From Mycoplasmopsis gallopavonis (lineage in GTDB: Bacteria > Bacillota_I > Bacilli_A > Mycoplasmatales > Metamycoplasmataceae), in contig NZ_LR215032.1 of NCBI RefSeq assembly GCF_900660635.1, positions 124,001 to 188,000 of the forward strand: a stretch of 64,000 nucleotides of DNA. Reading direction: 5' to 3'. A program made the position numbers and the translations under genes. Of the stretch, positions 1 to 10,518 are shown one piece after another (position 1 is the stretch's first letter; every line of letters begins with the position of its first letter). Below the pieces are notes generated by a model, which did no database searches, had not been told where the DNA came from, and was given only the letters and a program-made list of their open reading frames with translations.

Positions 1-70
1 CACAAAAAACGAATACGCCTTATTTGTAGGTGTATTCGTTTTTTTCTTCATTACAACTTGGAAACACAGG
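1..70 (+). mobile_element. IS-D (IS1634-like), right-end fragment
   Basis: These bases match the last ~70 bp of the two complete IS1634-like elements at 4162-6027 and 22788-24653. They hold the transposase terminator hairpin (a stem around the repeated ACGAATAC / GTATTCGT arms followed by a T-run) and the right inverted repeat ending in CAGG at base 70. The rest of the element lies left of the window. The next base, 71, is inside the left inverted repeat of IS-A, so this element inserted into IS-A. Confidence 0.9.
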
Positions 71-1392
71 AATAAATTAGACACTTAACGTCGCATGTAT
101 TGAAAAACCATGTGGCGTTTTTCAATTTAAATTTGATTGAGGTCTTTCAAAGTTATATCAAGAAAAATATTTAGATATGATTGAATTGACTTCGCTATCT
201 AACATTTTATCAGTTTCATAAAAATCTAATAATTCTCTTTGAATTAATGCAAAAATAAATTCGGAAGGTCTATTTGCTAATGAATTACCTTTTGGAGACA
301 TTGATTGTTTAGTATTTACATTTTTTAAAAATTTAGAAAAGGCAAAATTTGCATACTCAATTCCGTGATCTGAATGAAAAATAGTAGGTTTGACTTTGTG
401 GTTATCAAGAGTATCTTGAACAAGTTTTATAGTAGATGCAGAATCTCTTATATCCGATAAAGTTCAATTTAAAACAGTGTTACTAAAAGTTTCGGTGATA
501 ACATGAAGAAATCTCATTCCTTCTTTTGTTTTAATAAATTTAATATCTGCATGTAATTTTTCACCAAAATAATTTGATTTAAAATTTCCTTGAACTAAAT
601 CTGATGCTCAGATTCTAGAGAATTTTTCCTCTTTATTTTTCTTTGATTTTTTCTTTTGATATGCTCTTGATTTATATTGATTAAATTCATAATTTAGTCT
701 AAATAAATATGAAGAAATTCTTTTTTGGTGCGTTAATAAGTATTTTTGATAAAGTTTATCTCTTCCTATAACAAAATTAGAATTTTTAGCTTCTAAATTA
801 ATTCAATTAATTAATTCATGATCAATATATTTCTTTTTGTCAATTTTTTCTTTCTTAGAACAAGAGTAATAAAAAGAAGTTCGATTTAATTTCAAAACTA
901 ATGAAATTTTTGAAATATTTCTAAATTGTTTACTTTTTTCTTCTTTTCTTTTTCTAATTTTTTCAAAAATTTCTTGTTGTTTTATTCCTCTTTCTTCCAA
1001 AATTTCTTCCATAATATCCTGATAAAGATCTCTATCTTCCTCACACAATTCATTGATGCTAACTCTTTTTCTTCTTCCTGAGTTAGGTTTTTTACTTTTA
1101 CCTGATTTACTTTCTAAATTATTCATGTTAGAATGATATATTTTTATCCAACTCTTTAATAAAGCTTTCGCTCTTCTATAAGGATTTTCATGCTTACCCT
1201 CTTTTCTTTGTTTTATGATTTGATATCTTTCTCAAAAATCTTCAACAAAAGTTATAATCGCTATTTCAAAACCTTCTTTTTGGTAAATGTGGATATATTT
1301 TAATTTTTGTTCTTTTGTAAATTGTTTTAAACGCATAAAAAAGACACACTCCTTTATTTTTGGAATGTGTCTAATTTTTTTATCCTGATTTA
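71..1392 (-). mobile_element. IS-A copy 1 (IS3 family, left terminus interrupted by IS-D)
   Basis: Nearly identical to 37952-39285. The right end (GTGTCTAA..TATCCTGATTTA, ending at 1392) is complete. The left end lacks its outermost 11 bp because an IS-D element abuts at base 70. On the minus strand the tnp ribosome-binding site lies in a hairpin (about 1342-1372), and at the other end a hairpin with T-run (about 90-117) would stop transcription entering antisense to tnp. The element lies 71 bp upstream of the coiled-coil gene starting at 1464 and may have displaced its promoter. Confidence 0.9.
77..1336 (-). CDS. IS-A transposase (IS3 family, single frame)
   Basis: A 419-residue protein read with UGA as Trp, without the -1 frameshift that joins orfA and orfB in typical IS3 elements. 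The N-terminal ~130 residues are basic and helical (DNA binding). The C-terminal half is an rve-type DDE integrase core: D in LHADIKF, D in HSDHG, and E in RPSEF close to the C-terminus, followed by the IS3-typical YNFERPQSNLNWKTP tail. The ATG at 1336 is preceded by GGAG inside a hairpin. The stop overlaps the element's terminal repeat. The second copy is at 37970-39229. Confidence 0.9.
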
Positions 1393-1463
1393 AAAAAAAT
1401 TAAATTTTGTTCTTTTTTTGTTCTTTTTGAGAAAAAAGTTATTTAAAAAATAGGAGGTCAAAA

Positions 1464-4229
1464 ATGCAACTACAAAAAAATCATAAAATTGCACTAATTT
1501 TACTAACATTAGGCTTATCAGCAACTATTGCTAGTCCAATTATTGCAAAACAAATTTGAAATGGACAAGGCTCCAGCTTAGAGTACATTCATATTCCATT
1601 AATTAAACAAAAACAAAAAATTAATTCTAATCTTGAAACTATTACTAAAAATTATCAAAACAAAATTCCTCAAATTGAAGCAAAAATTAAGCAATTAATC
1701 AATTCTAAACAAACCCAAGATGATAAACTTTTGCAAATTAATAATTCTTTGAATACAACAACTTCATTAAAAATCAAAATCCAAAATTTAATTCGTGCTT
1801 ATAGACAATTTTTAATTAACCCTACCTCAATCCATGATTATCTAAGTTCTAAATATCAAAGCATCTTTGATGCTTTAAAAGTAGAAAATTGAGCAGATAA
1901 TCAAACTAAACTTGCTCTTACACCAGATTTGCAAGAACAAGTTAATAATCTTCAAAAACAATTAATTACTTATTTAGAAACATTTAAACTTAAATCGCAA
2001 AACGCAAATGAGTTAATTTCGAATAATAAAGATAACAAAATTTTAGAATTTCACTTACATAACGATCTTGATGCTATTACCTTTAATGCTCAAAATTATT
2101 TTAATGAATATCATAGTATCTTTCTTCAATTTAACAAAATCACCAAGGACAACTTCCGAAATTTCCTAATTGCATTTGACACTTTTTTTGAAAGTGTTGA
2201 AGAACAAATTTCTAAATTAAATAGTTCATTAAATCTTTATATTGAAGCACTTGTACAAAAAGAAAACTTAATTACAGAAAAAATTAAAGATTTAAGTTTA
2301 CAAAAAGATCTCTTTTTTAATTCGATTGAAATACTTCAAAAATATTTACAAGAAAATAAACAAACTTATGAATTAATTAAATTAGATTCTGATTATTTAG
2401 GTTCAATTATCGAAAATCAAAAGCTCACAAATATCAATAAAGAACTTGTTTACAAAAGTTTTCTACACGCATATGCACTGAAATTCGATACATTAAGCTC
2501 TTCTTTCCTAAATTATTTAACATCTATTTTAGAATTAGAAATTAATTTACCTGAATTTATTTCAAAAGTCCAAAATTTAAAAAATCAAACACTCGAAATT
2601 CGAAACAATAATCAAGAATTAATTAATCTAGCCCACAGTGATTTAAAAAACATTAAAGTTCAACAAAATATCGGAGAAATTTTTAAAAATATTTTTAATT
2701 TAAATATCAATTTGATTGATAATATTTTGAATTTAATTGAAAATCAAACAAATGAATTAAGCTTTTTAAATGATGAAAAACAACGTCTCTTTGGAGAAGT
2801 TGAAATTCAAAATAGCAAAATCGATCAAATAAATTTAGTTTTAATCAATTCTCAAAATGAAATATTAACTTTAAATTCTAAAATTAGCAAGATTGAAAAG
2901 TCGATTCACAAAGCACAAACTCAAAATTTAGTCGAAGAAATTGCTAATTTAAGTAGCAAGCTTAAATCATTAAATAAAGAAAAACAAAAAGTCGCATTGG
3001 TACAAAAAGAGCAAGAACAAGAAAAAAATATCATTCAAAACCAATATAATCAACTTACAAATAAATTAATTAAATTAATAAGCATCTCTGAACAAAAACT
3101 AATTATTTTAAAACATATGAATTTGAGTTTATCAATACTTTTTCAAGAAAATACAACAAATAATAATTTAATTGAAACTCTTAGATTAAAAGTTCAAGAG
3201 CTGACTAATTTAAATGCCGAGAATAAAAAAATCAAAGAAAATCTTGTAAAAGAACACAAACTTGAAGTTACAAAATTTGAAAACAAAATTCAAAGCTTAA
3301 TACTTGAAACTAAGCTCAAAAATGAAAAGTTAAACTCATATAAACTTGAAATAAGTAATATTAATAATCAAATTGATTCTTTAAATATTGCTAATCGAAA
3401 CTTAACTAGTAATATTGAGATTTTGAATTTAGAAATTAACAAATATCAAGATAAAATTAATCAACAAAAGCTCCAAATTCAAGATAAAGAAACTGAAATT
3501 GCTAAGTTGGAAGCAAAAATTCTAAATCAACAAAACAAAATTCAAAATTATGAAACCCAGTTAATTGATCTTAGAAATTCTAATCCTGAAAATGATTCGA
3601 AAATCATGGCAATTAAGCAAGAATTAAATCAAGCTAAACTAACAATTGAAAATTTAAAAAACAGCAAAGCACAAATGCAAGAAATAATTTTAGAATGACA
3701 AGCTAAACTAGAAAAAGAGAAAATTCAAAATCAAGCTATCATTTCGAAACTAAACGAAAAGTTAAACGATCAAAATGAAAAGCTCAAACTTGTCAAGCTA
3801 GAATTAAATAAAAGTGAAGAAATTAAAAATAACCTTTTAGCTCAGTTATCGGTAGCAGAAAAAGAAATTTCAAACTTAAAGATTCAACTAGAAACAAAAG
3901 AAAATGAAAAACAAAAATTAATGTCACTTTTAAAAGAGAAAGAGTCACTAAATGAAACTGAAAAAGCTAAGCTTAATACCATTATTAATGAATTAAGCAA
4001 AGAAAAAGAAAAATTAACAAGCGAAATAGCAAGCCTAGAAGCAAATAGAACGATCGAAGATAAAAAGAAAGATGATTTAATAAAAACTCTTGGTTACCAA
4101 AATCAAACATTAAAATTAGAACTAGAAAAGCTTAATCAAAATTTCAATAATAATTTTGTTCCCTGAGTTTCCAAGTTGGAAGCTCTTTTTTATACCTTTT
4201 ACCTTATTACTTATATACATAGTATATAA
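1464..4229 (+). pseudogene. Membrane-anchored coiled-coil surface protein, 5' part split by IS-D
   Basis: The start is ATG after AGGAGG. Residues ~9-28 form a hydrophobic signal/anchor without a lipobox cysteine. The rest is almost entirely heptad-rich coiled coil (K/E/Q/N/L/I), predicted to project from the cell surface. An IS-D element enters after base 4161, and the frame then runs 22 codons into the IS (TAA at 4227-4229), so a truncated 921-residue protein could still be made. Joining 1464-4161 to 6153-6661 gives exactly 3207 nt, i.e. 1068 residues plus stop, which shows the unsplit gene and confirms the junction. No enzyme domain is seen. It resembles the coiled-coil protein at 32205-35222 in architecture. 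Function unknown; adhesion or cytoskeletal roles are guesses. Confidence 0.85.
4037..4161. repeat. 125-bp target-site duplication, left copy (IS-D at 4162)
   Basis: Bases 4037-4161 recur as 6028-6152 directly flanking the IS-D element, with no difference that I can see. The duplicated segment is coding sequence of the coiled-coil gene. The boundaries are set by the CCTG..CAGG ends of the element. Confidence 0.93.
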
Positions 4230-6027
4230 GTACAATTTTTAATTATTTTAATTTTTTACAATGATTACAATGATAATAATGTATAATATAAATATGAGCA
4301 ACTACATTTTGTATAAAAGAAAAAACCCAAAAGGGATTTACATTGCATTAGGAATATCAAAAGGATACGGTAAAGGGATTGGGAATTTAGTTGGATTAGG
4401 TTATTGAGAAGAAATTAAAGAAAAATATTCTCTGCAAAACATCGATGATTTAAAACCAATTGCTAGATTGGTTCCTGTTGGAGAAGATAAAATTGAAGTT
4501 AAAACCAAATTTTTCCAATTACTTAACCCAACATCTGTCGAAACAAATGTAAAAAACGTTGGTATTGAACTTATTTATAAAGTAATTAAAGAACTAGATT
4601 TATTTAAAGGATTACCTAAAACTAAACACAAATCTTTAGAAGAAGTATTAGAATTTATTGTTGCAACAAGAATAATTCAACCAAGAAGTTATATTTGTCA
4701 ATACAAAAACAAAAATGATTTTTTACATAAGATAGATGTAAAAAAATCTTCAATTTATAACTATTTTGATACTTTTTTAGAATATAAAAATACAATTTTA
4801 GTCAATATTTATAACAAAATGCAAGAATTGACAACTAGAAACACAAAATTAATGCATTTTGATAATACAACTGTTTATTTTCAAAGTTTTTCAAGAGATG
4901 GTTTGAGACAAAGAGGTTTTTCTAAAGATGGAAAGCATGATGAAGATCAAATTGTTGTGGCTATGGCAGTTGATAATAATGGTATTCCTTTTCACTATAA
5001 AGTCTTCGAAGGAAATACTGGAGATTCTAAAACTCTTGTGAAATTTTTAATTGAAATGCAAAGAATTTACAAAACAAAAGACACAATAATAGTTGCTGAT
5101 AAAGGTATTAGTCAAAATGCAAATTTAAGATATTTAGAACAAAAAGGATATAAATATATAGTACAGAAACGTATTGATATTCTTGGAAAAGAAGATAAAG
5201 CATTTATAGTAAATGATCAAGGGTTTGTTCAAGAAAATGATTATTTTACTAAATCTAGATTCGTCCAATCTGTTTGAGCTAAAAACAAAAATAAAAAAAG
5301 ATATAGCGATACTTTTAGAAAACAATTTGTCTATTTTAGCCCTTCAAAACAAACTTTAGACAAAATAAAAAGACAAAATCTTATTAATAAATTGGAGAAA
5401 AAGTCTATTAACGGTGAATTGCCATTAAGTGCTTTGGTTCCTGAATATAAGAAAAAGTATATGGATGTAGATGGTAAAACAGTCGGAAGATTAAATATCG
5501 AAAAAATTAAAAAAGTAGCTAATGAAGATGGCTTTTATATGATTGAAACCAACATAACAAACATAGATTCAAAAGAAGCGAATGAAATATATAAGGGACA
5601 ATGAAAAGTGGAAGAAGGTTTCAGAACCTTAAAATCAGCAATCGAAGTTAGGCCGATGTACGTTTATAAAGACGAGCATATTCAATCTCATGTATTTTTA
5701 TGCTTTTTATCTCTAATTGTTTTGAAATATTGCATTTATAAATTAAAGAAATTTTATAAAGATAATGGAGAGATCCAAAAACTCACAATGAATATGTTTA
5801 TAGATGCATTGAAACTTATAACAATCACAACAAAGACTGTGAATGGTAAAGTTGTAAGTGAAATCAAGAATAATTTAGACCCAGAACATAAGGAATTAAA
5901 CAAAATATATAGTGATTTTCAATATGCAGTGGATGGTCTATCATTGTAATTTAAAAGTACAAAAAACGAATACGCCTTATTTGTAGGTGTATTCGTTTTT
6001 TTCTTCATTACAACTTGGAAACGCAGG
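4162..6027 (+). mobile_element. IS-D copy (IS1634-like, IS4 superfamily), 1866 bp
   Basis: Imperfect terminal inverted repeats of 17 bp (CCTGAGTTTCCAAGTTG and its complement with one mismatch). The left repeat runs into a hairpin plus T-run (about 4165-4192) able to stop transcription entering from outside. The transposase has a TATAAT box at about 4282-4287, a few bases before its ATG, and is followed by a terminator hairpin near 5963-6001. The element is the same length as the copy at 22788. It interrupts the coiled-coil gene and is flanked by a 125-bp direct duplication. Confidence 0.93.
4294..5949 (+). CDS. IS-D transposase (IS1634 family)
   Basis: A 551-residue DDE transposase of the IS1634 family. 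Visible motifs: D in LMHFDNTTVYF, D in IIVADKGIS, and the C-terminal YKGQWKVEEGFRTLKS block, which matches the Y-x2-R-x3-E-x6-K signature region of the IS4 superfamily and carries the catalytic glutamate. Several in-frame TGA codons are Trp. The start at 4294 lies only a few bases after a TATAAT box and has no Shine-Dalgarno, suggesting a leaderless transcript. It appears intact, so it may be active. The copy at 22920-24575 is almost identical. Confidence 0.92.
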
Positions 6028-6152
6028 AGAAGCAAATAGAACGATCGAAGATAAAAAGAAAGATGATTTAATAAAAACTCTTGGTTACCAAAATCAAACA
6101 TTAAAATTAGAACTAGAAAAGCTTAATCAAAATTTCAATAATAATTTTGTTC
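6028..6152. repeat. 125-bp target-site duplication, right copy
   Basis: Identical to 4037-4161. See that entry. Confidence 0.93.
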
Positions 6153-6661
6153 TTTTAAAATCTGAAAATGACAAACTGAAAAAAGAAATTGACAAAACAA
6201 CAATGAACATGATTAAACTTAGTCAAGAAAATGATCGCAAGCTCAAAGAAGTTCTAGATCAAAAAGAAAGACTTTTATCAGATCTTAAACAAATCAAAAT
6301 TACCGAACTTACTTATGCTCAACTTGTTCTCAAAGCCAACCAAATTATTCAAAAAGCAATTTCAATACTCAAAACTTTTAAAGAATGAACGGAAGTTGAA
6401 GATTATGAAATTCACTTGCCTGCACTAAATTACGATTATTCTCTAAGACATAGCGGTTATGGAACAGAGGTAACGCCAAGATGAAAAGAATATGCTGATA
6501 ACTTAGAAAGATTTATATCAGTTCATCCTTGCAAAAAATTAATAAAATACAAGAACAATGGTGCACAAATTATTAATGAAGTTTTAGAAGTCTTGAAGCA
6601 ATGAAATTTACCAGAATCATTGAATAATCAAATGACTGCATTAATTAACGAAAGTAATTAA
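6028..6661 (+). pseudogene. Coiled-coil surface protein, 3' part after IS-D
   Basis: This is the continuation of the gene starting at 1464. The frame includes two TGA Trp codons and ends at TAA 6659-6661. It encodes the end of the coiled coil and a C-terminal region of ~100 residues that is less repetitive and aromatic (YDYSLRHSGYG, then an EYADNLERF helix). An open frame reaches back into the IS tail, but no convincing ribosome-binding site is seen, so separate translation of this part is doubtful. Confidence 0.8.
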
Positions 6662-6674
6662 AAAACTAGCGTTT

Positions 6675-7942
6675 TAAACTAGGACAGAAAAAATTAACAA
6701 TTTATTAAATTGGATAGCCCCATACTATATTCGTATGGGGTTTTTCAATTCAGACATGATTGAATTCTAAATTTATTGTATCAATGAACATAATTAGATA
6801 TCACTTTTTCTAGTTCATTCAAAGTCATAGCTTTGATATTTAAATCTCTAATTAATTCAGTTTTTAAATTTGAAAATCAATATTCCACAACTCTATTATC
6901 TAAACTATTTCCTACTTTTGAAAGCGAAATTATTCCACCTTTATTTTGAATAAAACGAGAAAAATCATCAGATGTATAAGTTGAGCAATGATCTGAATGT
7001 AGTATAAAACTTTTTTCAAAATCAACATTTTCAAATGTTTTGTAAATTAATTTTGAATCATTAAATTTGGAAAGAGAAAAACTAATTATTTCTTTAGTTT
7101 TATGTTTAATTACTACTGAAAGATAAACATTATTGTTTATTGCATCTTTTGTCGCTGGAAGATATGTTACATCAGTAGCGTATATATTTCTGTTATATAC
7201 ATCATTATAATCTCTATTAACAATGTTTTCTTTTATGATAGATGTGTTCTTTGATTCTTTTAGTTTTTTTCTTTTTCTGACATTGCAAAATAAACCTAAG
7301 GCATTCATATATCTTCCTAGAGTTCTTTCGTTTATGTCTATTTTATAGTGCTTTAAGATAAAATATTTTAATTTTTGTCTACCATATTTAGATCTATTTT
7401 GTTTAAATGAATCAATAATCAAGTCTTGGTACTTTATTTTTCTGGATTTATTTTTAGGAGCAAAATTATTTCTTTTATGTTTGGATATTGTTTGTCTACA
7501 AAGATACAACAAAATAGCAAGTTTATACGAAGCCATATTAATATTTGATGCCTCTTGAACTTTCTCTGTTTTAAATTTATCTTTTGTAATTTCTCTATAT
7601 CTTTTTGCAATTTCAATTAAATCTTCTCGTGTAAAAATGTTTCAATTTATATCTTGTTCTTTCGCTTTTCTTGACCTACCGGTTCCAGGCTTTCTTGGTT
7701 TTTTATTCATATTAAAATTATAATGTTTTAATATTCTTCGTAATCTCGCTTTCACATATTTATCTTTTGCTTTTGCACCATATTTATACATCAGTTCAAT
7801 CGCATCCTTTTTACCTAATTGAAAAAATGTATTATAAATTTCTTTTTCTTGTTCTTCTGTAAAATGTTTTCCCATTTTTTCTCCTTTAAAAATATAAAAA
7901 ATTAACATTCGAAGGAATGTTAATTTTTATTGTCCTAGTTTA
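6675..7942 (-). mobile_element. IS-B copy 1 (IS3 family), 1268 bp
   Basis: Ends TAAACTAGGACA..TGTCCTAGTTTA. The target duplication is TTT (6672-6674 / 7943-7945). All four copies in the window are exactly 1268 bp. The tnp-proximal end carries a strong hairpin with T-run just before the ribosome-binding site. The distal end carries a CCCCATAC/GTATGGGG hairpin followed by TTTTT on the strand opposite to tnp. Confidence 0.94.
6694..7875 (-). CDS. IS-B transposase (IS3 family, single frame)
   Basis: A 393-residue protein in one frame with UGA as Trp. The N-terminus (MGKHFTEEQEKEIYN..) is a helix-turn-helix region with a basic KPRKPGTGRSRK stretch. The C-terminal rve/DDE core shows D in ATDVTYL, D in HSDHCSTY and E in NRVVEYWF, and ends with WYNKFRIQSCLNWKTP. 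AAAGGAG precedes the ATG at 7875. It appears intact. Copies at 12804-13985, 42653-43834 and 50978-52159 differ by a few residues. Confidence 0.93.
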
Positions 7943-7968
7943 TTTGCTAGTTTTTTTCTTTATTTAAA

Positions 7969-8847
7969 TTATTTAACCATACTTGCAACTTCAGAAGCAA
8001 AATCTGATTGAACTTTTTCAATTCCTTCACCTACTTCATATCTTACAAATGCAACAAGTGATGAATTGTGGTTTGCTAAGTATTTTTCAATTGATAAGCT
8101 GTCTTCCATTACAAATGCTTGTTTAACTAAAACAAATTCTGAAAGTTGTTTGTTTAATCAACCTTCTTTAATTGAAATTTGAATTTTTTCTGGTTTTGAG
8201 CTAAAGTTTGCTGGTTCTTGGAATCCTGCTTTAATTTCTTCTAATCTAGCTGCAGGAATATCTTCTACAAATCCAAATTCTGGGTTCATAGCTGAAATAT
8301 GCATTGCAACATTTCTTGCTGCTTCTGCATCTTGACCTTTAACTGTTACGACAGTAGCAACACGTGAGTTTGCGTGAACATAAACACCTAAAACTTCACC
8401 TTCTCCAGCTTCGATAAATGTTACACGACGTAATGAAATATTTTCACCAATAACTGATGTAGCGTTTAATAAAGCATTTTTAATTGATTGTCCATCTGCT
8501 AAAACAACTTCTAACGCTTCTTCTAATGATTTAGCTTTTGCGTTAAAAATTGCTTCTGTAACTTCATTTACTAATGAAATGAATTTTGCATTTTGAGCAA
8601 CGAAATCTGTTTCTGAGTTAATTTCCACTAAAACAGCTTCTTTTTCATTTCCGAAAGCGTTAACTACACCTTCTGCTGAAATTCTTCCTGCTTTTTTAGC
8701 AGCTTTAACAATTCCGTTTTCCTTTAATCATGCAATAGCAGCTTCGATATCGTATGATGTAGCTTCTAAAGCTTTTTTAACATCGATAAGAGCTGAGTTT
8801 GTTCTTGCACGTAATTCTTTAATTTTTTCCATTTTGTTGTCAGCCAT
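7969..8847 (-). CDS. tsf: Elongation factor Ts
   Basis: A 292-residue guanine-nucleotide exchange factor for EF-Tu; it catalyses GDP release during translation elongation. The N-terminal UBA-like domain (residues ~5-50) includes the RARTNSALIDVKKAL helix. The EF-Ts signature TDFVAQN is at residues 80-86, and the length is normal. The start at 8847 is fixed by AGGAGG just upstream. It lies 38 bp downstream of rpsB on the same strand, the usual rpsB-tsf operon. Its downstream terminator has been split by IS-B copy 1. Confidence 0.97.
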
Positions 8848-8885
8848 GGTCGCCTCCTAATATTTGTAAATTTTAAATTTTAAAA

Positions 8886-9674
8886 TTATTCTTCTACTTT
8901 TTTACTTTGAAAATCTGGTAAAACAACTTTTTCGTCTTCTTGATATGCAAAAAGTTGTTGTCCACCTTGAGCTTTAACAATCGCATCAGCAAGAATTGTC
9001 ATAATTAATGTGATTGATTTAGCTGAATCATCATTTGCAGGAATTCCAAAATCAACTGAATCTGGATCTGCATTAGTATCTAAAATACCAATAACTTTGA
9101 TTTTCTTTCTTCTTGCTTCTTTAACAGCAATTTCATCTTCATTTGGATCAGCAACAATCATAACTTGTGGTAAACGTTTCATGTTTCTAATACCATCAAG
9201 GTTTTTGTGTAATTTGTCTAATTCTTTTTGGAAGTTAATTGCTTCTTTCTTTGTGTAACCTTGGAAGTTTTTAGCTGCTTTAGCTTCTAATTCTTCCATT
9301 TTCTTAACACGTGACATAATTGTTTCATTGTTTGTAAGTGTTCCACCTAATCATCTTTCTGTTACATAAAGTGATTTTGTTCTTTCAGCAGCAGCTTTAA
9401 CAGCTTCTCTTGCTTGTTTTTTTGTACCAACAAAAATAAATTGTGCGTGTTTTGAAGCTAATTGATTAACTAATGTGTAAGCAAATTCTAAATATTTTTG
9501 TGTTTTTGAAATATCAATAATGTGTGAACCTTTATTTCTTCTGTTAGGAACAATAAAGTCTTTCATTTTTGGATTTCATGTGTGTGATTTATGTCCGAAG
9601 TAAGCTCCGGCTTCTAATAATTTGTTTTTAGAAACAATAGGTTGTCTTGTTTCTTGTTTTTTTGTATCTGTCAT
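8886..9674 (-). CDS. rpsB: 30S ribosomal protein S2
   Basis: A 262-residue S2 protein of the small ribosomal subunit. Recognisable blocks include [19 protein letters not shown] near the N-terminus, RWLGGTLTN, and [12 protein letters not shown] near the C-terminus. A TGA inside RWLGG is Trp. The start is ATG at 9674 ([11 protein letters not shown]), which gives an N-terminal tail longer than in E. coli, as in other mycoplasmas. It is the first gene of rpsB-tsf and is preceded by a structured leader (9700-9830). Confidence 0.97.
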
Positions 9675-9699
9675 TCTTAATACATTCCTTTTCTTTAGT

Positions 9700-9830
9700 T
9701 TGTTATTCTAAATAAATACTTCGAACACCTAGCACTTCTAGTAAGAAGCACACCCAAGTGAATTCGTATTTATTGCTTATTATTTTCAAATAATAATAGC
9801 TGAGTTGTTTAACTCTTGTTTCTATTTTAG
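9700..9830 (-). promoter_or_regulatory. Structured 5' leader of rpsB (candidate ribosomal-protein autoregulatory RNA)
   Basis: On the minus strand an AAATAC (9766-9771) / GTATTT (9714-9719) stem encloses CACTT/AGGTG and CTTCT/AGAAG stems, and a separate TTATTATTT/AAATAATAA hairpin lies further 5' (about 9778-9798). None ends in a T-run. Autoregulation of rpsB by S2 through a leader is known in other bacteria; that this is such an element is my inference. Confidence 0.4.
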
Positions 9831-9877
9831 CATTTTTTTTAATTTATCAAACTAAATAAAACTATTAGTTTTAAACA

Positions 9878-9903
9878 AAAAAGTGGTTAAAACCACTTTT
9901 GTA
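9878..9903 (-). terminator. Rho-independent terminator of the 9911-11355 minus-strand genes
   Basis: A perfect hairpin AAAGTGGTT/AACCACTTT followed by a T-run on the minus strand. It lies 8 bp past the stop of the gene at 9911. Confidence 0.85.
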
Positions 9904-9910
9904 AATATTT

Positions 9911-10489
9911 TTAATTATTTTTGTCTTCTTCTGTTTGTTTTGTACTTAAAAATTTGAAATTTGGTAGCTTTGCAAAGTTATTTTTAAATGTCAAAATAAT
10001 AATCGCAATAAGACTAATAGTTAAAATAAGCTCTCAAAGTCCAAAGATTAAAACTTCCATTGGTTTTTGAATTGAAAAACCAAAAAATGTTAAATAAGGA
10101 ATTACTAATGTAAAAATGATTAAGAAAAAGATAATATAAGTAATACTCATAATTGAAGAAGAGTCTTTTGATTTTTTAATTCCAAAACTTCAAATATTCA
10201 CGATAATAATAACAACAAAAATACTTAAAGAAATTAGTTCTAAAATTTTAAATGAAGATTCAATGTATGACATTTGAATTGCTTTTTTTGTTCAAGTTAA
10301 AATTGTAAGATCGCTTGAATTAACTAAATTTTCATAAAGTTTGTTAATATTTCCTAAATCTAATCAATTCTGTCCACTAATTCATTGCCCTGCTAGCGAA
10401 ATTCTTAAAATTGCTGCAATTAAAAAAGTTAAGGCACCAAAACAAGCTAATGAATTAATAATTGTTTTTGTGTAATTATTTGTTTTCAT
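9911..10489 (-). CDS. Hypothetical four-helix membrane protein
   Basis: 192 residues, not recognised. About four hydrophobic segments: residues ~12-30 (SLACFGALTFLIAAIL), ~83-102, ~115-137 and ~145-165. The C-terminus is charged and cytoplasmic-like (KQTEEDKNN). There is no lipobox. AAAGGAG stands before the ATG at 10489. The gene follows the HAD phosphatase by 29 bp and is followed by a clear terminator, so the two form an operon. Nothing in the sequence points to a transport signature. Confidence 0.75.
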
Positions 10490-10518
10490 TTTTCTCCTTT
10501 AATTTTTAAATAATTATT

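Larger units (their letters stand above)
6661..7957. terminator. Rho-independent terminator split in its loop by IS-B copy 1
   Basis: Left half AAAAACTAGCGTTT (6661-6674) and right half TTTGCTAGTTTTTTT (7943-7957). Removing the IS and one TTT duplicate restores a hairpin with stem ACTAGC/GCTAGT, a GTTT loop and T-runs in both directions. It served the convergent coiled-coil gene and tsf. Confidence 0.88.

Noticed and set aside
5134-5325. Minus-strand 63-residue ORF inside IS-D (and its twin at 23760-23951)
   Set aside because: Antisense to the transposase, hydrophobic by base composition; identical in both copies only because the element is duplicated.
9010-9258. Plus-strand ORF antisense to rpsB
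   Set aside because: Shadow of a certain gene; no ribosome-binding site or recognisable product.
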